A stretch of 64,000 nucleotides of DNA from NCBI GenBank assembly GCA_017992055.1, contig JAGOPK010000001.1, positions 972,573 to 1,036,572 of the forward strand. The letters run 5' to 3'. The notes under the pieces are model-generated. The model was given only the letters and a program-made list of their open reading frames with translations, was not told where the DNA came from and made no database searches. The DNA is from Burkholderiaceae bacterium. Lineage in GTDB: Bacteria; Pseudomonadota; Gammaproteobacteria; Burkholderiales; Burkholderiaceae_C. Positions 25,399 to 35,817 of this stretch are shown here, piece after piece. The translations under genes and the position numbers were made by a program. The stretch's first letter is position 1; each line of letters begins with the position of its first letter.

Positions 25399-25746
25399 AT
25401 GATCCGCATGCGTCCATTGATTGCCGCCCTGCTGGGCGCGCTGGCCCTGGCGGCCGGCGGCGCCTGGGCCGCCACCGAGGCCAACCGCGCCAGCCAGGCC
25501 GAGCTGGAGACGGTCAAGGGCATCGGCCCGGCACTGTCGGCCAAGATCCTGGCTGCGCGCCAGCAAGCGCCGTTCAAGGACTGGGCCGATCTGCAGCAGC
25601 GCGTGGCCGGCATCGGTGCCGGCAATGCGGCCCGCATGTCGCAGGCCGGGCTGACGGTGGCCGGCGCGGCCTATGCGCCGGTGGACGTGGCCACGTCGGC
25701 CACCACCGCCGCGGCGCCGGCGAAGAAGCCGCGCGACGCCCGCTAG
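25399..25746 (+). CDS. Exported ComEA-like helix-hairpin-helix protein
   Basis: 115 residues. A signal peptide (MIRMRPLIAALLGALALAAGGAWA) is followed directly by a double helix-hairpin-helix domain (NRASQAELETVKGIGPALS and WADLQQRVAGIGAGNAARM), as in ComEA DNA receptors and small secreted HhH proteins. The C-terminal Ala/Thr/Lys tail is low complexity. Likely binds DNA in the periplasm, perhaps in uptake, but no competence genes are nearby. The ATG at 25399 has a strong ribosome site. It ends 8 bp from the convergent napC. Confidence 0.85.
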   Translation: MIRMRPLIAALLGALALAAGGAWAATEANRASQAELETVKGIGPALSAKILAARQQAPFKDWADLQQRVAGIGAGNAARMSQAGLTVAGAAYAPVDVATSATTAAAPAKKPRDAR

Positions 25747-25754
25747 GCGCGGCC

Positions 25755-26459
25755 TCAGCCGCCGGCCGAAGCAGCCTTGTCTGCGGCCTTGTCTGCAGGC
25801 TTGTCCGCCGAGGCCGGCGCCGAGCTGGGCGGCGGCACCTCGGCCGCGCCGACCTTGGGCGCGCCGATGCTCTGCTCGATGGCCGGCAGCGAGTGGGCAA
25901 TGCCCTTGTGGCAGTCGATGCAGGTCAGGCCCTTGTTGAAGGCTTCCTGGTGCATGGAGGCCGAGCGCCGGTTCTGCTCGGAATAGTCCATGAACTCGAA
26001 GTGGTGGCAGTTGCGGCACTCGCGGCTGTCGGTGCGCTTCATGCGGTCCCACTCGTGCTGGGCCAGCTCGGCACGCTTGGCATTGAACTTCTCCGGCGTG
26101 TCGATGGTGCCCAGCACCTTGTGCAGCACCTCGTTGCTCGCCTGGATCTTGCGGATGATCTTGTGCGTCCACTCCTTGGGCACATGGCAGTCCGGGCAGG
26201 TGGCGCGCACGCCGGTGCGGTTCTGGTAGTGGATGGTGTTGCGGTACTCCACGTAGACGTTGTCGCGCATCTCGTGGCAGGAGATGCAGAACTCCTCGCG
26301 GTTGGTCAGCTCCATCGCGGTGTTGAAGCCGCCCCAGAACAGGATGCCGGTGACAAAGGCGCTGGCCATGATGGCGAAGCGCCGCGTCTTCACCAGGGCC
26401 CAGCCTCGGGCCAGCAGTCCCGGCCTGGCGCCGGCGTCGGATGCTTGTTGGTCGGCCAT
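25755..26459 (-). CDS. napC: NapC, tetraheme quinol dehydrogenase for periplasmic nitrate reductase
   Basis: 234-residue membrane-anchored cytochrome that oxidises quinol and feeds NapAB. One N-terminal transmembrane helix (about 27-47) is followed by four heme c sites, CISCH (58-62), CPDCH, CRNCH and CIDCH. A Pro/Ala/Lys-rich tail follows the last heme. It is the last gene of napDAGHBC. It is very similar to the NirT at 7096-7698, with near-identical segments such as NRTGVRATCPDCHVPKEW. Confidence 0.95.
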   Translation of the reverse strand: MADQQASDAGARPGLLARGWALVKTRRFAIMASAFVTGILFWGGFNTAMELTNREEFCISCHEMRDNVYVEYRNTIHYQNRTGVRATCPDCHVPKEWTHKIIRKIQASNEVLHKVLGTIDTPEKFNAKRAELAQHEWDRMKRTDSRECRNCHHFEFMDYSEQNRRSASMHQEAFNKGLTCIDCHKGIAHSLPAIEQSIGAPKVGAAEVPPPSSAPASADKPADKAADKAASAGG

Positions 26460-26483
26460 GTCGTCCTCCTCGCTGCGCGGTGT

Positions 26484-26954
26484 TTACTGCAGGCCGCGGG
26501 CGCGCTGGAAGGTGTTGTCCACCAGCGGCTTGGCGTCGGTCTGCGGCACATGGCACTGGGTGCAGAAGTAGCGCCGCGGGCTGATGTTGTCCAGCTCGGT
26601 ACCTTCGCGGGTCTTGAAGTGGGTCACGCTGACCTTGGTGGCGCCGCTCTGCTTGGCCTTCTGGAAGGCATGGCAGTCCATGCACTTGTTGAAGTTCTTG
26701 GTGATCTGGTAGTTGGCGATGGTGTGCGGGATCAGCGGCGGCTGCTGCACATAGTCGCGGTCCATCGGCGCGCGGTCACGCTCCTGGTGGCCGCCCAGCG
26801 GCGGGTTGTCCTGGTTCACCGGCGTGCCGCCGCGCAGGCTTTGCAGCTTGACCGGCTCGGCGGCCTGCACCGGCTGGGCCAGGTGCGCGCCGAAGGCGAC
26901 GAGGCCGGCGGCCAGTGCGAGCTTGACGAGGTTCAGGATGGTCAGCGGTCTCAT
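26484..26954 (-). CDS. napB: NapB, diheme subunit of periplasmic nitrate reductase
   Basis: 156-residue periplasmic diheme cytochrome c that passes electrons from NapC to NapA. A signal peptide (about 1-32) precedes two heme sites, CMDCH (91-95) and CTQCH (131-135), with the family segment PPLIPHTIANYQITKNFNKC and the distal His in THFKTREG. The ATG at 26954 starts the signal peptide and lies 2 bp after the end of napH. Confidence 0.96.
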   Translation of the reverse strand: MRPLTILNLVKLALAAGLVAFGAHLAQPVQAAEPVKLQSLRGGTPVNQDNPPLGGHQERDRAPMDRDYVQQPPLIPHTIANYQITKNFNKCMDCHAFQKAKQSGATKVSVTHFKTREGTELDNISPRRYFCTQCHVPQTDAKPLVDNTFQRARGLQ

Positions 26955-26956
26955 GG

Positions 26957-27874
26957 TCAGTCCCTCTTCGAATCGAGGCGGTGGGTGTAGCGGAAGACAT
27001 CGGGGCCGCAGACATCGATGCAGCGGCCGCAGTTGGTGCAGTTGGAATCGGTGATCACCGGGCCGTGGCCCTGCTTGCCCTTCAGCGGCAAGGCGATCAC
27101 CTGGGGTTCGGGGCAGACGGCATAGCAGTCGGCGCAGTCGTTGCAGCGGCTGGAATGGGTGGCGGCCACGCGCAGCAGGCTCTTGCTGCCGATCAGCGCA
27201 TAGGCCGCGCCCACCGGGCAGACCTGGCCGCACCAGCCGCGTGGCGCCACCAGCAGGTCGAACAGGAACACCGCGGCGGTGGCGCCCCAGGCCAGGCTGC
27301 CGCCGAAGATCAGCGCCCGCTGGGTCAGCGAGACCGGGTTCACCGCCTCCCACACGGCCTGGCCGCTGAGCGCGCTGGCCAGCAGCACCGCGGCCAGCAG
27401 CCACCAGCGCAGGCCGCCGCGCGGCGCACGGCCGCTGGTGATCTTGAGCCGGCGGCGCAGCCAGGACGCGCCATCGGTGACGGCATTCACCGGGCAGACC
27501 CAGCTGCAGAACACGCGGCCGCCGACCAGGGCATAGAAGCCGATGACGATGGCCGCGCCCAGCAGGGCGCTGGCCTCGGGCAGGTGGCGCGTGGCCAGCA
27601 CCTGGGCCAGCACGAAGGGATCGGTCAGCGGCAGCACGCCCAGCGTCAGCGACGAGGACAGATTGCCCTTGACGATCCACAGCCCGGCCAGCGGCCCGAG
27701 CAGGAACAGGCCCAGGATGCCGGCCTGCGAGGCCCGGCGCAGCAGCAGGAAGCGGTGCGCCCGCCACCAGCCCTTGGCCTGCACCGCAGCATGGCCCGGC
27801 GCCGGCGAGGCGGCCTCGCGCCGGCCGCCGAAGCTGCGGCTGATGACGCGCGGATCGGTCTGCAGGCCGCTCAT
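26957..27874 (-). CDS. napH: NapH, membrane quinol oxidase/iron-sulfur subunit
   Basis: 305 residues with four membrane helices, two CX3CP motifs at membrane boundaries ([10 protein letters not shown] and [10 protein letters not shown]), and two C-terminal 4Fe-4S ferredoxin motifs, [12 protein letters not shown] and [12 protein letters not shown]. With NapG it gives a second route for quinol electrons to NapAB. It overlaps napG by ATGA. Confidence 0.96.
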   Translation of the reverse strand: MSGLQTDPRVISRSFGGRREAASPAPGHAAVQAKGWWRAHRFLLLRRASQAGILGLFLLGPLAGLWIVKGNLSSSLTLGVLPLTDPFVLAQVLATRHLPEASALLGAAIVIGFYALVGGRVFCSWVCPVNAVTDGASWLRRRLKITSGRAPRGGLRWWLLAAVLLASALSGQAVWEAVNPVSLTQRALIFGGSLAWGATAAVFLFDLLVAPRGWCGQVCPVGAAYALIGSKSLLRVAATHSSRCNDCADCYAVCPEPQVIALPLKGKQGHGPVITDSNCTNCGRCIDVCGPDVFRYTHRLDSKRD

Positions 27875-28704
27875 CGCTGCGCTCCAGAGGCCGGGCCGGC
27901 GCCATCGCCCATCGAGCCCGGATAGGGCAGGGCGCCCGAGCGCAGCCGCGACAGCTCGCCCTCGGCCGGTGCGGCCGGCAGGTTCTGCTGCTGCGGTTGA
28001 TCAAAGCGCGGCCGGGCATCGAGGTTGCCGCTCTCCCAGCCCTTGCGGTAGTGCGCGCCCAGCACGCCACGCGCCAGCGTGGCCGGCAGCACCTTGATCG
28101 CCGCCTGCTCCAGCACGCAGCTCTTTTCGCACTTGCCGCAGCCGGTGCAATCCTGCGCATGCACGGTGGGCAGCAGCATGGCGTGGCGGTCGCTGCGCGG
28201 GTTGCTGACCTTCTCCAGCGTGATGGCCTGGTCGATCACCGGGCACACGCGGTAGCAGACATCGCAGCGCAGGCCCAGGAAGTTCAGGCAGTTCTCCTGG
28301 TCGATCAGCACCGCCACGCCCATCTCGGCCTGGGTGATGTCGGTCAGGTGCGGGTCCAGCGCGCCGGTGGGGCAGGCCTTAACGCAGGGGATGTGCTCGC
28401 ACATCTCGCAGGGAATGTCGCGGGCGATGAAGTAGGGCGTGCCCACGGCCACGCCACGCGCCAGGCCGGCGTCGCCGCTCAGCGTGCCGAGCTTGAGGTT
28501 GCCCGGCGGGCAGTCGCGCACGCACAGGCCGCAGCGCACGCAGGCGCCGAGGAAGCGGTCTTCGTCGAGTGCGCCCGGCGGCCGCAGCGCCTGCGCCGGC
28601 CGGGCCTGCGCCGGACGGCCGACCAGGGCCGCACCGCCGGCGATCAGGCCGGCGGTGCTGGCGCTGGCGGCGCCTTGCAGCAGTTCACGTCGATTCAGGG
28701 CCAT
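27871..28704 (-). CDS. napG: NapG, periplasmic ferredoxin-type protein
   Basis: 277 residues. A twin-arginine-like signal ([20 protein letters not shown]) precedes four 4Fe-4S motifs: [35 protein letters not shown] and [12 protein letters not shown]. It partners NapH in electron transfer to NapAB. The C-terminal region after about residue 225 is Pro/Gln-rich and less conserved. It starts 28 bp after napA. Confidence 0.95.
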   Translation of the reverse strand: MALNRRELLQGAASASTAGLIAGGAALVGRPAQARPAQALRPPGALDEDRFLGACVRCGLCVRDCPPGNLKLGTLSGDAGLARGVAVGTPYFIARDIPCEMCEHIPCVKACPTGALDPHLTDITQAEMGVAVLIDQENCLNFLGLRCDVCYRVCPVIDQAITLEKVSNPRSDRHAMLLPTVHAQDCTGCGKCEKSCVLEQAAIKVLPATLARGVLGAHYRKGWESGNLDARPRFDQPQQQNLPAAPAEGELSRLRSGALPYPGSMGDGAGPASGAQR

Positions 28705-28732
28705 GGCGGCGGCAGTGCTGGGCTGGTGGTCC

Positions 28733-31291
28733 TCAGGCGCGCACGACCTTCACCGCGCACTTCTTGAAGTCGGTTTCCTTGCTGATCGGGCAGGTGGCGT
28801 CCAGCGTCAGCTTGTTGATCAGCTTGCCTTCGTCGAAGAAGGGCACGAAGACCAGGCCGCGCGGCACCTTGTTGCGGCCCTTGGTCTCCACATGCAGCAG
28901 CAACTCGCCGCGGCGCGAACTCACCTTGACCTGCATGCCGCGCTGGATGCCACGCGCCTTGGCGTCGTCGGGGTGCATGAACAGCTGGGCCTCGGGCACG
29001 GCACGGTGCAGCTCGGGCACGCGCCGCGTCATCGTGCCGGTGTGCCAGTGCTCCAGCACGCGGCCGGTGCACAGCCACAGGTCGAAGTCCTTGTCCGGGG
29101 CCTCGGCGGCGGGCTGGTAGGGCAGGGCGAAGATCACCGCCTTGCCGTCCTTGTGGCCGTAGAAGCGCACGCCCTCGCCCTTCTTCACATAGGGGTCGTA
29201 GCCTTCGCGGAAGCGCCACAGCGTCTCCTTGCCCTCGACCACCGGCCAGCGCAGGCCACGCACCTCGTGGTAGGTGTCGAAGGCCGCCAGGTCGTGGCCG
29301 TGGCCGCGGCCGAACTCGGCATATTCCTCGAACAGGCCCTTCTGCAGGTAGAAGCCCAGTTCCTTGCTCTCGTCGTTGGCGTAACCCGGGATGTACTTGG
29401 CATTGACCTTGGTGAGGTCGGCCACCGGGAACTTGTTGACCTTGCCGTTCTTGTAGAGCACGTCGAACAGGGTCTTGCCACGCAGCGAGGGCTGCTTGGC
29501 GATCAGCTCGGCCGGCCACACTTCCTCGACCTTGAAGCGCTTGCTGAACTCGATGTACTGCCACAGGTCGCTCTTGGCCTGGCCCGGGGCCGAGACCTGC
29601 TGGCGCCAGACCTGGGTGCGGCGCTCGGCATTGCCGAAGGCGCCTTCCTTCTCCACCCACATCGCGCTCGGCAGGATCAGGTCGGCGGCCATCGCGCTGA
29701 CGGTCGGATAGGCATCGCTGACGACGACGAAGCTGGCCGGGTTGCGCCAGCCGGGATAGACCTCGCCGTTGACGTTGGGACCGGCCTGCATGTTGTTGGT
29801 GGTGCTGGTCCAGTAGCACTTGAGCTTGCCGTCCTTCAGCGCGCGGCTCTGCGCCACCGCATGCAGGCCGATCTTGTCGGGGATGGTGCCCTCGGGCAGG
29901 CCCCAGATCTCCTCGGTGTGCTTGCGGTGCTCGGGATTGGTCACCACCATGTCGGCCGGCAGGCGGTGGGCGAAGGTGCCCACCTCGCGCGCCGTGCCGC
30001 AGGCGCTGGGCTGGCCGGTCAGGCTGAAAGGGCTGTTGCCGGGCTGGCTGATCTTGCCGGTCAGCAGGTGGATGTTGTAGACCATGTTGTTGGCCCAGGT
30101 GCCACGCGTGTGCTGGTTGAAGCCCATGGTCCACAGGCTCATCACCTTGACCTTCGGGTCGGCATACAGCTTGGCCAGGTCTTCGAGCTGCTTGACCGGC
30201 ACGCCCGACAGCTTGCTCACCTTCTCGGCCGTGTAGTCGCTGACGAACTTGGCGAAGTCGTCGAAGGTGATCGGCGTGGCGTCGTTGGGGCTGCCCTTGG
30301 GCTTGCCGTCGGCACCGGGATAGCCGTTGGCCTTGGCGTCCTTTTCCAGCGCATGGCCGGGGCGCAGGCCGTAGCCGATGTCGTCCACGCCCTTCTTGAA
30401 GTTGACGTGCTTCTTGACGAAGTCCTGGTTGACCTTGCCGTTCTTGATGATGTAGTGGGCGATGTAGTTCAGGATCGCCAGGTCGGTCTGCGGCGTGAAG
30501 ATGATGGGCAGGTCGGCCAGGTCGAAGCTGCGGTGCTCGAAGGTCGACAGCACCGCCACCTTGCAGCTGGGGTGCGACAGCCGGCGGTCGGTGATGCGGC
30601 TCCACAGCACCGGGTGCATCTCGGCCATGTTGCTGCCCCACAGCACGAAGGCGTCGGCCTGCTCGATGTCGTCATAGCAGCCCATCGGCTCGTCGATGCC
30701 GAAGGTGCGCATGAAGCCGGTCACCGCGCTGGCCATGCAGTGGCGCGCGTTCGGGTCGAGGTTGTTGGAGCGGAAGCCGGCCTTCCACAGCTTGGACGCC
30801 GCATAGCCCTCGAACACCGTCCACTGGCCCGAGCCGAACATGGCGATGCCGGTGGGGCCGTCGGCCTTCAGCGTCTCTTTCCACTTGGCGGCCATCAGGT
30901 CGAAGGCCTGGTCCCAGCTGACCGGCACGAAGTCGCCGTTCTTGTCGTACTGGCCGTTCTTCTGCCGCATCAGCGGCGTGGTCAGCCGGTCCTTGCCGTA
31001 CATGATCTTGGACAGGAAATAGCCCTTGATGCAGTTCAGGCCGCGGTTCACCGGCGCATCGGGGTCACCCTGGGTGGCGACGACCTTGCCGTCCTGCACA
31101 CCGACCATCACCGCGCAGCCGGTGCCGCAGAAGCGGCAGGGCGCCTTGTCCCAGCGCACCGCGCCAGCGGCGCCGGTAGCGCCGGTGCCCGATGCCGCCG
31201 GGGCGGCCTCGGCGACGATGGGGATGCCGGCGGCCGCGGCGGTGGCGGACAGGGCCTGGGACTTGATGAAGTCGCGACGGTTGGCTTGCAT
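28733..31291 (-). CDS. napA: NapA, catalytic subunit of periplasmic nitrate reductase
   Basis: 852-residue molybdenum enzyme that reduces nitrate to nitrite. A twin-arginine signal (NRRDFIKSQ, residues 4-12) precedes a 4Fe-4S site with Cys at 52, 55, 59 and 87 (CRFCGTGC and GLNCIKG). The molybdenum-ligand Cys is at about 185 in NARHCMASA. The C-terminal molybdopterin-dinucleotide-binding part contains [20 protein letters not shown]. The ATG at 31291 starts the Tat signal and has an AGGAGC ribosome site; in-frame sequence further upstream lies across the promoter. Confidence 0.98.
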   Translation of the reverse strand: MQANRRDFIKSQALSATAAAAGIPIVAEAAPAASGTGATGAAGAVRWDKAPCRFCGTGCAVMVGVQDGKVVATQGDPDAPVNRGLNCIKGYFLSKIMYGKDRLTTPLMRQKNGQYDKNGDFVPVSWDQAFDLMAAKWKETLKADGPTGIAMFGSGQWTVFEGYAASKLWKAGFRSNNLDPNARHCMASAVTGFMRTFGIDEPMGCYDDIEQADAFVLWGSNMAEMHPVLWSRITDRRLSHPSCKVAVLSTFEHRSFDLADLPIIFTPQTDLAILNYIAHYIIKNGKVNQDFVKKHVNFKKGVDDIGYGLRPGHALEKDAKANGYPGADGKPKGSPNDATPITFDDFAKFVSDYTAEKVSKLSGVPVKQLEDLAKLYADPKVKVMSLWTMGFNQHTRGTWANNMVYNIHLLTGKISQPGNSPFSLTGQPSACGTAREVGTFAHRLPADMVVTNPEHRKHTEEIWGLPEGTIPDKIGLHAVAQSRALKDGKLKCYWTSTTNNMQAGPNVNGEVYPGWRNPASFVVVSDAYPTVSAMAADLILPSAMWVEKEGAFGNAERRTQVWRQQVSAPGQAKSDLWQYIEFSKRFKVEEVWPAELIAKQPSLRGKTLFDVLYKNGKVNKFPVADLTKVNAKYIPGYANDESKELGFYLQKGLFEEYAEFGRGHGHDLAAFDTYHEVRGLRWPVVEGKETLWRFREGYDPYVKKGEGVRFYGHKDGKAVIFALPYQPAAEAPDKDFDLWLCTGRVLEHWHTGTMTRRVPELHRAVPEAQLFMHPDDAKARGIQRGMQVKVSSRRGELLLHVETKGRNKVPRGLVFVPFFDEGKLINKLTLDATCPISKETDFKKCAVKVVRA

Positions 31292-31367
31292 GGAGAGCTC
31301 CTGACAGAGGAGAGGGCGTCGGTTACGGGTTTTCCCGGAATGTTGCGTTGCCAGCAGGGACAAGTCC

Positions 31368-31381
31368 TTGAACTGGTTCAA
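31368..31381 (-). promoter_or_regulatory. NNR/FNR box upstream of napA, inside the napD end
   Basis: TTGAACTGGTTCAA, the same 14-bp sequence as the nirC box. A CAACAT hexamer at 31345-31340 on the minus strand is centred 32 bp from the box centre, giving a start near 31333 and a leader of about 42 nt. The promoter-distal half-site contains the stop codon of napD, so napA has its own promoter within the operon. Confidence 0.78.
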
Positions 31382-31713
31382 GGTGTGGCCGGTGTGCCGG
31401 CCTGCGGCCCGGCCAGTGACTTGAGGCTGGCGCGCCAGTCGGTGTACTGGGTCACGGCCTCGGGCGCGCCGGGCACGTCGGGGCCGCTGTACTCATAGAC
31501 CAGCGAGGTGTTCAGCACCTGCGGCCACAGCGCGATCTCGGCCATCAGCGAGGCCGCGGCGCGTTGCTCGGTGTCTTCGATCACCACCACCAGGCGACCG
31601 TCGGCGGCGCCGACGGGCAGGGCCAGGTCGGTGCCGGGCAGCTCGCGCAGCGCCTGCTCGGTGGCCGGCAGGTGCTCGGGACGGACGCGGACGATGACGC
31701 CTAGGATGCTCAT
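31378..31713 (-). CDS. napD: NapD, NapA-specific Tat chaperone
   Basis: 111-residue cytoplasmic chaperone that binds the NapA twin-arginine signal and holds it until the molybdenum cofactor is loaded. It has the ferredoxin-like NapD fold ([39 protein letters not shown]) with a family-like [10 protein letters not shown] near residue 70. The tail after about residue 80 is longer than in E. coli NapD (87 residues). It is the first gene of napDAGHBC; napE and napF are not present. Confidence 0.9.
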   Translation of the reverse strand: MSILGVIVRVRPEHLPATEQALRELPGTDLALPVGAADGRLVVVIEDTEQRAAASLMAEIALWPQVLNTSLVYEYSGPDVPGAPEAVTQYTDWRASLKSLAGPQAGTPATP

Positions 31714-32027
31714 GGCGGTGGGGAATGGGGGCGGTTTGGGGCGGGGCGCGACCGGGAAGGACGGCGGATCGGGGCCCGGCCGCGCATCGTCGCGCCGCCG
31801 GGGCTGCACCGCGGCACGGCTGACGCCACGGGTGCATGACAGGCACTGTGCCGGCAGCACGCGGTGCGCGGGTTGACATGCATCAAGCTGATCAAGATCA
31901 AGCGCCAGGAGCCGCCGGCCGGCGCCGGCCGCGCCGTGTTTCTTGAACCCGTTCAAGGAAATTACCCGAGCGAATCCCTAGGCTTCGGGCATCCCAATCC
32001 ACCCACACAGAGATCAGGAGGCCGGCC
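31714..32027. promoter_or_regulatory. Divergent napD-norC control region with three FNR/NNR-type boxes
   Basis: 314 bp with no gene. Box 1, TTGACATGCATCAA (31873-31886), has a CACAGT hexamer at 31850-31845 placed as a -10 toward napD. Box 2, CTGATCAAGATCAA (31888-31901), is one mismatch from the FNR consensus and lies one helical turn and a half from box 1. Box 3, TTGAACCCGTTCAA (31943-31956), has a TAGGCT hexamer at 31979-31984 at the exact -10 distance toward norC. The norC ribosome site AGGAGG is at 32016-32021. Confidence 0.78.
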
Positions 32028-33909
<1,882 letters not shown>

Positions 33910-33914
33910 GGGCG

Positions 33915-34754
33915 ATGGACCTCAGCGAGCTGAATCCGGACCTGGCCGGGCGCCTGGCTGAGGGCCTGGTGCCGGCACCCCTGCCGTACTACGCCGAGCA
34001 GGGCGACGAGTGCGCGCTGTTCGCCCATGCCGCGGCCTGCCAGCTGCCGGTGCTGCTGAAAGGCCCCACCGGCTGCGGCAAGACGCGCTTCGTCGAGCAC
34101 ATGGCCCAGCGCCTGGGCCGGCCGCTGATCACCGTCAGCTGCCACGACGACCTGGGCGCGGCCGACCTGGTCGGCCGCCACCTGATCGCCGGTGGCGATA
34201 CGCTGTGGTGCGACGGGCCGCTGACCCGCGCCGTGCGCCAGGGCGCGATCTGCTACCTCGACGAGGTGGTCGAGGCGCGCAAGGACACCACCGTGGTGCT
34301 GCACCCGCTGGCCGACGACCGGCGCGTGCTGCCGATCGAGCGCACCGGCGAGCAGATCGCCGCCGCGCCGGGCTTCATGCTGGTGGTCTCGTACAACCCG
34401 GGTTACCAGAACGTGCTCAAGGGCCTGAAGCCCAGCACCCGCCAGCGCTTCGTGGCGCTGAGCCTGGGCTATCCGGCGCCCGAGATCGAGGCCGCCATCG
34501 TGGCCCGCGAAGGCGGCGTCGATGCGGCGCTGGCGCAGCGCCTGGTGAGCCTGGGCCAGGCGCTGCGGCGGCTCAACGAGCACGACCTCGAAGAAACCGC
34601 CAGCACCCGGCTGCTGGTGATGGCCGCGCGCCTGGTGGCCACCGGCGCGCCGCTGCGTGCGGCCTGCCAGGCGGCCATCGTGCAGGCGCTGTCCGACGAT
34701 GCCGACACCGTGGCCGCGCTGCACGAGCTGCTGCGCGTGGTGCTCGGTGACTGA
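33915..34754 (+). CDS. norQ: NorQ, AAA+ ATPase for NorB maturation
   Basis: 279-residue MoxR/CbbQ-type AAA+ protein. Walker A GPTGCGKTR is at 50-58 and Walker B AICYLDEVVEA at about 112-122, with a sensor-like VVSYNPGYQ. With NorD it is thought to insert the FeB iron into NorB. The ATG at 33915 is preferred over the GTG at 33906 since GGTGAGGG at 33904-33911 can act as its ribosome site. It follows norB by 5 bp. Confidence 0.95.
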   Translation: MDLSELNPDLAGRLAEGLVPAPLPYYAEQGDECALFAHAAACQLPVLLKGPTGCGKTRFVEHMAQRLGRPLITVSCHDDLGAADLVGRHLIAGGDTLWCDGPLTRAVRQGAICYLDEVVEARKDTTVVLHPLADDRRVLPIERTGEQIAAAPGFMLVVSYNPGYQNVLKGLKPSTRQRFVALSLGYPAPEIEAAIVAREGGVDAALAQRLVSLGQALRRLNEHDLEETASTRLLVMAARLVATGAPLRAACQAAIVQALSDDADTVAALHELLRVVLGD

Positions 34755-35817
34755 TTCCGGTTTTGCGGCGGCGGGTGCGCAGGCCCTGGCCCCGGCTGAC
34801 ATGGTCTCCTCCTCCTCCTGTTCCCGCAAGGGCAGCGGGCTGGGACTGCAAGCTCGCCGCCGCATCTTTCAACTGGGCTTTTTTGCGCTGTTCCTGCTGG
34901 CGCCGGCGCTGGACTGGCTGCGCTTCGACCTGCACGAGACCCAGCTGTGGGTGCTGGGCCAGCGCTGGAGCCTGGGCCTGGACGCCTTCCAGCAGGGCCG
35001 GGCCACGGCCGCCGACACCGCGCTGGCCCTGCTGCTGCGCGGCTTTCTGCCGGCCCTGCTGCTGATCGGCGGCTTCCTGGCCGTGGCCTGGCGCTATGGC
35101 CGGCTGTACTGCGGCTGGCTGTGCCCGCATTTCTCGATGGTCGAGCTGCTCAACGGCCTGCTGCACCGCGCCTGCGGCAAGCACAGCCTGTGGGACCGCC
35201 ACCGCAGCCCGAGTCCTGGCGGCAGTGCGCCGCCGCAGCGCCGCTGGTGGCCGCTGTTTGCGCTGTCGTGTGCGCTGCTGGGCTTCACCTGGGCCATCAC
35301 CCTGCTCAGCTACCTGCTGCCACCGGCCGAAGTCTGGGGCGGCCTGCTGCACGGCACGCTGACGCCCAACCAGGCGCGCTTCCTGGCCATCGCCAGCACC
35401 GTGTTCACGCTGGAGTTCGCCTTCGCCCGCCATCTGTTCTGCCGCTTCGGCTGTGCCGTGGGCCTGTTCCAGAGCCTGGCCTGGATGGCCAATCCACGCG
35501 GCATGGTGGTGGCCTTCCGCCGCGAGGCGGCACGCGACTGCAGGACCTGCGATGCGCCGCGTGGCTCGGCCTGCGACAACGGCTGCCCGATGCGCCTGCA
35601 TCCGCGCGACATCAAGCGCATGATGTTTTCCTGCGTGCAATGCGGCCAGTGCCTGACGCATTGCGAGACCAGCCAGGGCGCGCAGCAGCGCCAGCCGCTG
35701 CTGCAATGGGCCGTCGGCGCCGACGCGGTGCGCGAGACGCTGCGCCAGAAGAAGGCCGAGCTGGCGGCGCGCCAGGCCGACCCATCCCGGGCCGATCCAT
35801 CCCGAGGGAGCCGCTGA
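34747..35817 (+). CDS. Membrane polyferredoxin (CcoG/NapH/NosR-like) in the nor operon
   Basis: 356 residues from a GTG overlapping the norQ end by 8 bp; an ATG at 34801 is the alternative. Four or five membrane helices carry boundary motifs YCGWLCPHFS and FCRFGCAVGLF (CX3C type). The C-terminal part has two cysteine clusters, CRTCDAPRGSACDNGCP and CVQCGQCLTHCE, for 4Fe-4S binding; the first has unusual spacing (CX2CX8CX3CP). The family includes CcoG, RdxA and the NosR C-terminus. Its place between norQ and norD suggests electron or metal delivery during NOR assembly. This role is inferred. Confidence 0.8.
   Translation: MTDSGFAAAGAQALAPADMVSSSSCSRKGSGLGLQARRRIFQLGFFALFLLAPALDWLRFDLHETQLWVLGQRWSLGLDAFQQGRATAADTALALLLRGFLPALLLIGGFLAVAWRYGRLYCGWLCPHFSMVELLNGLLHRACGKHSLWDRHRSPSPGGSAPPQRRWWPLFALSCALLGFTWAITLLSYLLPPAEVWGGLLHGTLTPNQARFLAIASTVFTLEFAFARHLFCRFGCAVGLFQSLAWMANPRGMVVAFRREAARDCRTCDAPRGSACDNGCPMRLHPRDIKRMMFSCVQCGQCLTHCETSQGAQQRQPLLQWAVGADAVRETLRQKKAELAARQADPSRADPSRGSR

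Noticed and set aside
28439-31498. Plus-strand open frame of over 1000 codons opposite napG and napA
   Set aside because: Low-complexity His/Val/Leu/Gly antisense; napA and napG on the other strand are certain.
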